Source: Bacillota bacterium
Lineage (GTDB): Bacteria > Bacillota > Bacilli > Bacillales_B > DSM-18226
Reading direction: 5' to 3'
NCBI GenBank assembly: GCA_030705665.1
Contig: JAUZQA010000201.1
Coordinates: 1-7,445, forward strand
Length of the DNA: 7,445 nucleotides
In this document: one piece after another, positions 1-4,459 of the stretch
Layout: every line of letters begins with the position of its first letter
How positions within the stretch are numbered: position 1 is the first letter of the stretch
Notes under the pieces: generated by a model
The model's input: only the letters and a program-made list of their open reading frames with translations
The model's database searches: none
What the model was told of the DNA's origin: nothing
Made by a program: the position numbers and the translations under genes

Positions 1-498
1 AATTACTTTTTTAACTTGTTCTGTTCCCATTTGATATTCAATACCTGCATAGATATCTTCAGTATTTTCACGGAAAATAACCATATCAGTATCTTGTGGA
101 CGTTTAACAGGTGATGGTACACCTTCAAACCATCTTACAGGGCGCAGGCACACAAAAAGATCCAATTCTTGACGTAAAGCAACGTTTAATGAACGAATAC
201 CCCCACCCACTGGAGTGGTTAGAGGTCCTTTAATCGCAATCAAATACTCATTGATGACATCAAGTGTTTCTTGTGGAAGCCATTCCCCAGTTTGATTAAA
301 AGCTTTTTCTCCTGCTAATACTTCTTTCCAGACAATTTTACGTTCGCCTTTGTAAGCTTTTTCTACCGCTGCATCTAGTACTCTGACTGCAGCTGCCCAG
401 ATATCAGGGCCTGTTCCGTCGCCCTCAATAAAAGGAACAATTGGGTTATTTGGGACGTTTAATACTCCGTTTTGAACTGTAATTTTTTCACCTTGCAT
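1..498 (-). CDS. icd: NADP-dependent isocitrate dehydrogenase, N-terminal part (cut by the window edge)
   Basis: Isocitrate dehydrogenase oxidatively decarboxylates isocitrate to 2-oxoglutarate in the cytosolic TCA cycle, normally with NADP+. The first 166 codons are present, reading from ATG at 498 off the left edge; the family is about 420 residues, so roughly 60% is missing. Visible signatures are [10 protein letters not shown] (residues 25-34), [20 protein letters not shown] (90-109) and [13 protein letters not shown] (140-152). By alignment with the E. coli enzyme, Ser103, Asn105, Arg109, Arg119 and Arg143 are the isocitrate-binding residues, and Ser103 is the equivalent of the serine phosphorylated in E. 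coli. The start is fixed by an AGGAGGAAG ribosome binding site at 504-512. It lies downstream of citZ, the preceding TCA step, on the same strand; in Bacillus, mdh usually follows. Identity is very secure; NADP rather than NAD use is inferred from family, since the cofactor loop lies outside the window. Confidence 0.97.
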   Translation of the reverse strand, partial: MQGEKITVQNGVLNVPNNPIVPFIEGDGTGPDIWAAAVRVLDAAVEKAYKGERKIVWKEVLAGEKAFNQTGEWLPQETLDVINEYLIAIKGPLTTPVGGGIRSLNVALRQELDLFVCLRPVRWFEGVPSPVKRPQDTDMVIFRENTEDIYAGIEYQMGTEQVKKVI

Positions 499-537
499 TT
501 CGTCTTCCTCCTAATATGTAAATGATATCCAGACTGA

Positions 538-572
538 CTAGTGAACCCCTTTGAATATGAATCTATCACTAG
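538..572. repeat. Inverted repeat upstream of icd
   Basis: A perfect 7-bp inverted repeat, CTAGTGA at 538-544 and TCACTAG at 566-572, is separated by 21 nt and lies 40 to 74 bases upstream of the icd start codon. It could be an operator or a weak stem in a citZ-icd readthrough mRNA. No convincing promoter pair accompanies it: TATCAT on the minus strand just downstream resembles a -10, but nothing near it fits a -35. A 7-bp repeat with a long spacer could arise by chance. Confidence 0.3.
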
Positions 573-600
573 GTAAGCCTTTTTTGCTTTAGACTGAATC

Positions 601-630
601 AAAGGTTAGAAGGCGAAGCCTCTAACCTTT
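601..630 (-). terminator. Strong hairpin between citZ and icd (partial terminator or attenuator)
   Basis: AAAGGTTAGA at 601-610 pairs perfectly with TCTAACCTTT at 621-630, and GGC/GCC extends the stem around a GAA/TTC triloop with one bulged base, giving about 13 bp. It begins 29 bases after the citZ stop. Read in the direction of citZ transcription, the T-run after the stem is only three long, so complete termination is doubtful; in the plus direction the run is five T. This fits a partial terminator or an mRNA 3'-end stabiliser setting citZ against icd expression. In B. subtilis citZ is known to be transcribed both alone and with icd and mdh. Confidence 0.6.
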
Positions 631-658
631 TTAGAATAAAGCGGTTTTAACTTATTAA

Positions 659-1777
659 TTAGCCCCTTTGCGATACTGGAACATAAGTCTGCATTCCTGG
701 CCCAGTATACTCGGCGCGTGGGCGAATCAAACGATTATTTTCGTACTGTTCAAGAATATGGGCAAGCCATCCAGAAACCCGGCTAACTGCAAAAATTGGT
801 GTGAATAAGTCATGGTCAATTCCTAGGCTGTGGTATACAGATGCCGAATAGAAATCTACGTTTGGCGGCAGTTTCTTTTCACCAGTTACCATTTCCTCAA
901 TTCTTACAGACATTTTGTAGATCTCTGGCTCTCCAGTAAGCTCTGTTAATTTTTGAGACATTACTTTTAAGTGTTTTGCACGTGGATCACCCAAACGGTA
1001 AACCCTATGGCCAAATCCCATAATTTTTTCTTTATGATCTAGTTTCTCTCTGATATATGGCTCGACATTATCAAATGTTCCGATTTCAGTTAGCATTTTC
1101 ATTACTGCTTCATTTGCACCGCCGTGTAACGGGCCTTTTAGTGCACCGATTGCAGCTGTAATACCAGAATAAACATCGGATAATGTTGCAACACAAACGC
1201 GTGCAGTAAATGTAGAGGCATTTAATTCATGGTCTGCATGAAGAACAAGTGCCTTATTAAAAGCTTCAATTGCTATATCTGCAGGTTCTTTTCCATCCAA
1301 CATGTAAAGAAAGTTGGCTGCAAAGCTTAAATCCGCTCTTGGTGCAATAGGCTCAAGCCCTTTTCTAATCCGAGCAAATGCTGTTACAATTGCTGGCATT
1401 TTTGCTTGCAGGCGAATTGCTTTCCGATAGTTAGCTTCTTCATCCATTAAATCTGCTTCTTCGTCATATAAACCTAATAAAGAAACTGCTGTCCGAAGTG
1501 CTGCCATTGGATGCACGTCATGGATTGGATACATTTTAAAATGATCCAAAACTTGTTGTGGAAGTGCTGCATTCTCTGCAAGTTGTATGGTTAACTCATC
1601 CAATTGTGCTTGCGTTGGCAATTTTCGGTGCCACAGCAGATAAATTACTTCTTCAAAGCTGGCGTTTACAGCCAAATCATCAATATTGTAGCCTGCATAA
1701 GTTAAGGTGTCGTCAATTATTGAGCTAATTGAGGAAGTTGTTGCCACTACCCCTTCAAGTCCCCGTGTTACTGTCAT
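659..1777 (-). CDS. citZ: Citrate synthase (type II-like small subunit family, CitZ)
   Basis: Citrate synthase condenses acetyl-CoA with oxaloacetate to citrate, the first TCA-cycle step, in the cytosol. The 372-residue product has the length of Gram-positive homodimeric citrate synthases. The catalytic set is complete: His218 in GPLHGGANE (215-223), His257 in MGFGHRVYR (253-261) and Asp308 in PNVDFYSASVY (305-315). The ADHELNAS motif (181-188) supplies the conserved His183. The ATG at 1777 is supported by the ribosome binding site AAAGGAGA at 1787-1794, 9 nt away. icd lies 160 bp downstream on the same strand, so the pair acts consecutively in the pathway. Regulation probably lies in the 411-bp upstream region, which carries two candidate promoters, cre-like sequence and inverted repeats. 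In B. subtilis citZ is controlled by CcpC and CcpA. Some family members also use propionyl-CoA (methylcitrate synthase), but the neighbours favour the TCA role. Confidence 0.97.
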   Translation of the reverse strand: MTVTRGLEGVVATTSSISSIIDDTLTYAGYNIDDLAVNASFEEVIYLLWHRKLPTQAQLDELTIQLAENAALPQQVLDHFKMYPIHDVHPMAALRTAVSLLGLYDEEADLMDEEANYRKAIRLQAKMPAIVTAFARIRKGLEPIAPRADLSFAANFLYMLDGKEPADIAIEAFNKALVLHADHELNASTFTARVCVATLSDVYSGITAAIGALKGPLHGGANEAVMKMLTEIGTFDNVEPYIREKLDHKEKIMGFGHRVYRLGDPRAKHLKVMSQKLTELTGEPEIYKMSVRIEEMVTGEKKLPPNVDFYSASVYHSLGIDHDLFTPIFAVSRVSGWLAHILEQYENNRLIRPRAEYTGPGMQTYVPVSQRG

Positions 1778-1850
1778 AATCCTACATCTCCTTTACATTC
1801 TAAATTCCCCATTACCCATTTTGTTCGTCATACATCTAATTGCTTAAAAC

Positions 1851-1880
1851 AATAAAGAAAAAGGCATTCAAAAATGTCAA
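1851..1880 (-). promoter_or_regulatory. Candidate proximal sigma-A promoter for citZ
   Basis: A perfect TTGACA -35 (1875-1880) is followed 18 nt later by TTTATT (1851-1856), a mediocre -10 with 4 of 6 consensus bases. It would start transcription about 65 nt before the citZ ATG, a more usual leader length than the distal promoter gives. The strong -35 with a weak -10 suggests either activator dependence or chance. Confidence 0.4.
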
Positions 1881-1898
1881 AGGCATCATCCGAGGCAT
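1862..1898 (-). repeat. Three direct ATGCCT repeats around the proximal citZ promoter
   Basis: ATGCCT on the minus strand occurs at 1893-1898, 1881-1886 and 1862-1867, at steps of 12 and 19 bp. The middle copy abuts the TTGACA box and the last lies in the promoter spacer. They could be regulator half-sites; six-base repeats are short, so chance is a real alternative. Confidence 0.25.
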
Positions 1899-1960
1899 GT
1901 TACTTTGTTGTCCCCAGTAATTAAACCCCATTTAACTACTGTACCAACTAATAATCTAAG

Positions 1961-1976
1961 TTGAGCGCGTGCTCAA
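1961..1976. promoter_or_regulatory. 16-bp near-perfect palindrome, weakly cre-like
   Basis: TTGAGC and GCTCAA flank a four-base centre ACGC on the minus strand, with only the innermost bases breaking the symmetry. The TG...CG...CA framework matches a CcpA cre operator, but the AA and TT flanking the central CG in the cre consensus are replaced by GC and GC, so CcpA binding would probably be weak. It could equally be an operator for another dimeric repressor or a short RNA stem in the citZ leader. Confidence 0.35.
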
Positions 1977-2024
1977 AAATTAGACATTTTATAGAATACC
2001 TTAACTTCACATAGTAAGGATAAT

Positions 2025-2070
2025 ATTAGCTTTGTAGCTATTTCTATGTTAGCTAATGCTATTTTAGCAT
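2025..2070 (-). repeat. Two adjacent small hairpins in the probable citZ leader
   Basis: ATGCTATTTTAGCAT (2056-2070) is a perfect 6-bp palindrome with a 3-nt centre. It overlaps by two bases a second repeat, ATTAGCT at 2025-2031 with AGCTAAT at 2051-2057, a 7-bp stem with a 19-nt loop. Both would lie 35 to 80 nt into an RNA started at the distal citZ promoter. The stems are AT-rich and individually weak; mutually exclusive pairing is possible because they share bases 2056-2057. Confidence 0.3.
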
Positions 2071-2093
2071 ATAAACTAGGTATATGTAAAAAA

Positions 2094-2107
2094 TGATGCG
2101 CTTACAA
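2094..2107 (-). promoter_or_regulatory. Cre-like CcpA site at the predicted start of the distal citZ transcript
   Basis: The minus strand reads TGTAAGCGCATCA here. Its left half TGTAAGCG fits the cre consensus TGWAANCG fully and equals the left half of the B. subtilis amyE operator as I recall it. The right half CATCA is one base too short against NTNWCA. It sits at about +1 of the distal promoter, where bound CcpA would block initiation. CcpA control of citZ is known in B. subtilis; this particular site is inferred. Confidence 0.42.
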
Positions 2108-2138
2108 GTATCATTATAAACAATAATCTGATATTTGT
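2104..2138. promoter_or_regulatory. Inverted repeat overlapping the distal citZ promoter (operator candidate)
   Basis: ACAAGTATCA (2104-2113) and TGATATTTGT (2129-2138) are inverted repeats matching at 9 of 10 positions, with 15 nt between. One arm covers the start site and touches the -10, the other overlaps the -35, so a protein bound to both arms would occlude the promoter. CcpC, the citrate-responsive LysR-type repressor of citZ in B. subtilis, is a reasonable candidate, but I cannot match its site from memory. Confidence 0.4.
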
Positions 2139-2141
2139 GAA
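2113..2141 (-). promoter_or_regulatory. Candidate distal sigma-A promoter for citZ
   Basis: TTCACA (2136-2141, 5 of 6 consensus) is followed after exactly 17 nt by TATAAT (2113-2118, perfect). This is the best sigma-A promoter in the window by consensus. It points at citZ, starts near 2106 and lies 48 bp after the ytwI stop, so the leader would be about 330 nt. Confidence 0.6.
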
Positions 2142-2173
2142 TCGAAAGACTATGAAAAAGAGAAAAAAATAAA

Positions 2174-2190
2174 AATATTTGTAAAATATT
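2174..2190 (-). terminator. Weak AT-only hairpin and T-run at the end of ytwI
   Basis: AATATTT (2174-2180) and AAATATT (2184-2190) form a 7-bp stem around a 3-nt loop, overlapping the ytwI stop codon. On the minus strand it is followed by a T-rich run, with seven T in a row. All stem pairs are A-T, so it is a weak terminator at best and could be a chance product of AT-rich sequence. Confidence 0.35.
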
Positions 2191-2650
2191 ATCTAAATAA
2201 CTCAAATATTTTCATTGCTGTAAAGGCAATTCCGGCCCCAATTAACGGCCCAACTGCAACACCTTTGAAGACGGATACAGCAAAAATTGTTCCTAAAACA
2301 AGGGCAGTGGTAATTTGCGGATCCTTTGATAACAGCATTACCCCCCCTTTTGCTAATAGAGCTACGAGTATCCCGGAAATGAGAGCGATCCAGGCAAATG
2401 GTGATTTAAATGCTGAAGACAAATCCTTGAAGCCTATTTCTCCAGTTGCAATCGGTGCTAAAACAGCTATGGTGATGATTGTTACACCCCAATTAATTCC
2501 TTTTGTTTGGATTATGGAAAAAAATTTCCCTTCTAAGCCAATAATTTTACATAGTAATAATACACCGACAGAAATCATTAAAGAACTATTTTTAGCGATA
2601 AATCCAATAACTAATAACAAAAGCAGGAATAACAGTGATTGGTTAAACAT
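2189..2650 (-). CDS. ytwI: Small integral membrane protein, UPF0756/DUF441 family (YtwI-like)
   Basis: This is a 153-residue, very hydrophobic inner-membrane protein of the UPF0756 (YeaL/YtwI) family, whose biochemical role is unknown. Likely membrane segments are residues 4-19, 23-39, 54-70, 85-105 and 113-146; the last may be two short helices around GVAVGPLIGAGIA (130-142). The short polar links, including AKNSS and a region near residues 71-83, contain few obvious catalytic residues. The length suits the family (about 150). ATG at 2650 is chosen over an in-frame ATG at 2674 because GGAGGG at 2658-2663 is 7 nt from the former, and the family starts with an MF-type hydrophobic N-terminus; the longer form would begin upstream of this ribosome binding site. 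It is monocistronic by appearance, divergent from ytvI, with its own promoter at 2758-2786. The name rests on both family and position next to citZ. Confidence 0.88.
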   Translation of the reverse strand: MFNQSLLFLLLLLVIGFIAKNSSLMISVGVLLLCKIIGLEGKFFSIIQTKGINWGVTIITIAVLAPIATGEIGFKDLSSAFKSPFAWIALISGILVALLAKGGVMLLSKDPQITTALVLGTIFAVSVFKGVAVGPLIGAGIAFTAMKIFELFR

Positions 2651-2657
2651 AATATTT

Positions 2658-2663
2658 CCCTCC
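2658..2663 (-). promoter_or_regulatory. Ribosome binding site that sets the ytwI start
   Basis: GGAGGG lies 7 nt upstream of ATG 2650. The alternative in-frame ATG at 2674 would place this site inside the coding sequence and has no good site of its own. Confidence 0.75.
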
Positions 2664-2740
2664 AAGACAACCATTTAAATTGAATTAAAAATTGATCCCA
2701 ACTGAAACTTTTCATTGTTTTTCACGTATTTCAGGTACAG

Positions 2741-2767
2741 GCATTTTCAATTGGAAAAATATACAGG
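2741..2767 (+). promoter_or_regulatory. Weak sigma-E-like promoter candidate for ytvI
   Basis: GCATTTT (2741-2747) and TATACAGG (2760-2767) resemble the sigma-E elements KCATATT and CATACANT, but the spacer is 12 nt, slightly short, and the -10 lacks its first and last consensus bases. I looked because the YtvI family is sporulation-linked and under sigma-E in B. subtilis. No good sigma-A pair points towards ytvI. Confidence 0.22.
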
Positions 2768-2786
2768 TTCAATCAATAAATGTTAA
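2758..2786 (-). promoter_or_regulatory. Candidate sigma-A promoter for ytwI
   Basis: TTAACA (2781-2786, 5 of 6) and TATATT (2758-2763, 5 of 6) are spaced by exactly 17 nt and point to ytwI, giving a leader of about 100 nt. The -35 lies inside the left arm of the inverted repeat at 2778-2802. Confidence 0.55.
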
Positions 2787-2802
2787 ACTAAATCTAACAT
2801 TT
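2778..2802. repeat. Inverted repeat in the ytwI/ytvI divergent region
   Basis: AAATGTTA (2778-2785) and TAACATTT (2795-2802) form a perfect 8-bp inverted repeat with a 9-nt centre. On the plus strand it is followed by more T, so it looks like a weak terminator hairpin 12 bases before the ytvI ribosome binding site. On the minus strand it overlaps the ytwI -35. It may be an operator serving one or both genes, or an attenuator for ytvI. Confidence 0.45.
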
Positions 2803-2813
2803 TTTCATTTAGT

Positions 2814-2821
2814 AAAGGGGG
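2814..2821 (+). promoter_or_regulatory. Ribosome binding site supporting the ytvI TTG start
   Basis: AAAGGGGG lies 10 nt upstream of the TTG at 2832. No in-frame ATG gives a sensible N-terminus, since the first hydrophobic helix starts about ten residues in. Confidence 0.7.
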
Positions 2822-2831
2822 AAAAAACTTT

Positions 2832-3944
2832 TTGAATCGAACCTATATCAACCGAACATTAAGATTTTTACTTGTGATCGGGATCGTCATTCTTTCTTTA
2901 TTTCTTTTTTTCTATTTATCAAAAGTGACATACCCCTTTTTAATTGGTCTTATTATCGCTTTCTGCATCAACCCGATTGTGAACCTTTTTGAAAAAAAGG
3001 GACGAATGCCACGTTCACTGGCTGTGCTGTTGGCACTTATTATCATTTTTGCTTTGTTTGCCGGATTAATAACACTTTTAATTGCTGAAATTGTTTCAGG
3101 TGCAAATTATATTGCAAAAGTAGTTCCCGAACACCTGGATACATTAATAAATTATACTGAAAAAATAGCTACTGCCCAAATTGTTCCATTTTATAATCAT
3201 TTAACTAGCATGTTTAGTAAACTTGATGCAGGCCAGCAAGATACTATTATTTTAAACATACAAAATGTTGGAAAGAAAATTGGCTCCACCGTTGGCACGT
3301 TTATTCAAAACCTCTTTGGTAATATACCGAATATCCTCTCCTGGTTTCCAAATGCCGCAACGGTATTAATATTTTCGTTGTTAGGAACCTTTTTTATAAG
3401 CAAGGACTGGCATAAACTAGCCGGATTCGGAGAAAGACTTTTACCAGAGCGGGCAAAAGCAAGCATCAAAACAGTATTTATCGATTTAAAAAAAGCTTTA
3501 TTTGGATTTGTTAGAGCACAGTTAACCCTCATATCAATTACTACTGTTATAATCTTATTCGGATTGCTTATCCTGCGTGTTGATTATGCCATTACGATTG
3601 CCCTGATTGCTGGTGTTGTAGATATTCTTCCATATCTGGGTACCGGAGTGGTTTTTGTTCCATGGATTATCTATGAAATCATAGCAAACGATATGGGTAT
3701 GGCACTCGGGCTGGGCGTTCTTTATGTGATTGTCCTTGTGCAAAGACAAATAATGGAGCCTAAAATACTTTCCTCCAATATCGGTCTAGATCCATTAGCC
3801 ACATTAATTGCTTTATTTGTAGGATTTAAAACAATCGGATTTCTAGGCTTAATTGTTGGCCCAGTAACACTTGTGGTTATCACAACCTTAAATCGGGCAC
3901 ATGTTTTTCACGATTTATGGGAATTTATTAAGGGGAAAGATTAA
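2832..3944 (+). CDS. ytvI: YtvI-type sporulation membrane protein, AI-2E transporter (UPF0118) family
   Basis: This 370-residue polytopic membrane protein belongs to the AI-2E exporter/PerM superfamily, in the YtvI branch associated with endospore formation. Likely membrane helices are at about residues 11-30, 33-50, 63-86, 172-190, 228-249, 252-275, 285-304 and 322-353, with a long soluble region from 90 to 170. Family signatures are GVVDILPYLGTG (261-272) and QIMEPKILSSNIGLDPLATL (306-325). Translation starts at TTG 2832, supported by AAAGGGGG 10 nt upstream. It is the only plus-strand gene here, convergent with fxsA and divergent from ytwI. From established knowledge, the B. subtilis homologue is expressed under sigma-E in the mother cell and needed for full sporulation; the transported substrate is unknown. 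A general transporter of the same family is the alternative, but the neighbourhood favours YtvI. Confidence 0.9.
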   Translation: MNRTYINRTLRFLLVIGIVILSLFLFFYLSKVTYPFLIGLIIAFCINPIVNLFEKKGRMPRSLAVLLALIIIFALFAGLITLLIAEIVSGANYIAKVVPEHLDTLINYTEKIATAQIVPFYNHLTSMFSKLDAGQQDTIILNIQNVGKKIGSTVGTFIQNLFGNIPNILSWFPNAATVLIFSLLGTFFISKDWHKLAGFGERLLPERAKASIKTVFIDLKKALFGFVRAQLTLISITTVIILFGLLILRVDYAITIALIAGVVDILPYLGTGVVFVPWIIYEIIANDMGMALGLGVLYVIVLVQRQIMEPKILSSNIGLDPLATLIALFVGFKTIGFLGLIVGPVTLVVITTLNRAHVFHDLWEFIKGKD

Positions 3945-3950
3945 TTACAG

Positions 3951-3996
3951 AGTAAGAAAAGCGTCAACCAAATTTAAGGTTGACGCTTTTCTTACT
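3951..3996. terminator. Bidirectional terminator between ytvI and fxsA
   Basis: The arms 3951-3969 and 3978-3996 pair perfectly over 19 bp around an 8-nt AT-rich loop; the GC-rich core is GCGTCAACC with GGTTGACGC. The outer arms carry A-runs and T-runs in either direction (CTTTTCTTACT), as in terminators shared by convergent genes. It starts 7 bases after the ytvI stop, and the fxsA stop codon (3992-3994) lies in the right arm. Confidence 0.93.
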
Positions 3997-4378
3997 TGAT
4001 GATTTTTATGTTCCCCCGATTTATCCACTTTCGAAAGAATGATTTCATCCACCATTTAAATGGCTTTCGTGTAATAGGAACAAGCATCAGGAAACCAATA
4101 ATATCGGTTATGAATCCTGGGGTAATGAGGAGTATGCCCCCAATTAGAATACAAATTCCATCTAAAACAGCCTCTCCTGGTAAATGGCCGGTCCTAAGCT
4201 GCTCATTCGCTTTTCTGATTGTTTCAAGACCTTCTCTTTTAGCTAAGTATGCACCGATAACGCCTGTTAATATAATACAAGCTAATGTTGGTAAGACTCC
4301 AATTGTTTTTCCAGAAAATAATAATAGGCCAATATCTGCTGCAGGTACGAGAATAAGCAATAAAATAATATAGCGCAT
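3992..4378 (-). CDS. fxsA: FxsA family membrane protein
   Basis: The 128-residue product matches FxsA, a small inner-membrane protein. In E. coli, extra FxsA relieves F-plasmid exclusion of phage T7 by binding PifA; its normal role in bacilli is unknown. Likely helices are residues 3-21, 26-46 and 72-100. The last contains the family signature GGILLITPGFITDIIGFLML (80-99), and the cytoplasmic tail from 101 is strongly basic (ITRKPFKWWMKSFFRKW). The link AKREGLETIRK (46-56) is also typical. ATG 4378 has GAAGGGG at 4384-4390, with a rather short 5-nt gap. The gene has its own -10 element at 4408-4413, just after the pyk terminator, so it is probably expressed apart from pfkA-pyk. Its stop codon lies in the shared terminator stem with ytvI. 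The assignment is secure at family level. Confidence 0.93.
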   Translation of the reverse strand: MRYIILLLILVPAADIGLLLFSGKTIGVLPTLACIILTGVIGAYLAKREGLETIRKANEQLRTGHLPGEAVLDGICILIGGILLITPGFITDIIGFLMLVPITRKPFKWWMKSFFRKWINRGNIKIIK

Positions 4379-4407
4379 TTTTTCCCCTTCTTAAGAGCTT
4401 TTTACCT

Positions 4408-4436
4408 ATTATACGATTAGCAGAAAAAATAAAAAA
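4408..4436 (-). promoter_or_regulatory. Candidate fxsA promoter
   Basis: A perfect TATAAT -10 lies at 4408-4413. The position 17 nt upstream (4431-4436) is TTTTTT, only a poor -35, and is part of the T-run of the pyk terminator. Initiation would be near 4401, giving a leader of about 22 nt. Confidence 0.45.
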
Positions 4437-4454
4437 GAAGGGCTGGCCCTTCTT
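4424..4454 (-). terminator. Intrinsic terminator of the pfkA-pyk operon
   Basis: On the minus strand AAGAAGGG and CCCTTCTT (4447-4454 with 4435-4442) form an 8-bp stem around the CCAG tetraloop, followed directly by a T-rich run with T4 and T6 blocks. It begins six bases after the pyk stop codon (4460-4462). Confidence 0.92.
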
Positions 4455-4459
4455 CTTTA

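Larger units (their letters stand above)
1778..2188. other. 411-bp gene-free control region upstream of citZ
   Basis: No convincing gene lies here. Reading towards citZ it holds, in order: the weak ytwI terminator, a near-consensus promoter overlapped by an inverted repeat and a cre-like site, two short hairpins, a 16-bp palindrome, three ATGCCT repeats around a second promoter candidate, and the citZ ribosome binding site. Transcription from the first promoter would give a leader of roughly 330 nt. One 32-codon frame (1836-1931, minus) lacks a ribosome binding site and is not called. Confidence 0.7.

Noticed and set aside
531..597. Direct repeat AGACTGA at 531-537 and 591-597
   Set aside because: Two 7-bp copies 60 bp apart are expected by chance and flank nothing that looks mobile.
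634..651. Cre-like AAAGCGGTTTTA beside the citZ stop
   Set aside because: It lacks the TG at the left end and the C near the right end, and lies at the 3' end of citZ rather than at a promoter.
1778..2106. Riboswitch or T-box in the citZ leader
   Set aside because: No T-box sequence, no antiterminator/terminator pair and no known aptamer core could be recognised.
2651..2674. Longer ytwI start adding eight residues (MVVLEGNI)
   Set aside because: The real ribosome binding site GGAGGG would lie inside the coding sequence; ATG 2650 is correctly spaced from it.
2265..2678. Plus-strand open frame of 137 codons opposite ytwI
   Set aside because: It is antisense to a recognisable membrane-protein gene, lacks a ribosome binding site and its product resembles no family; ytwI has a good start, promoter and hydrophobic pattern.
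3996..4373. Plus-strand open frame of 125 codons opposite fxsA
   Set aside because: It mirrors fxsA almost end to end, and the minus strand carries the FxsA signature and a ribosome binding site.
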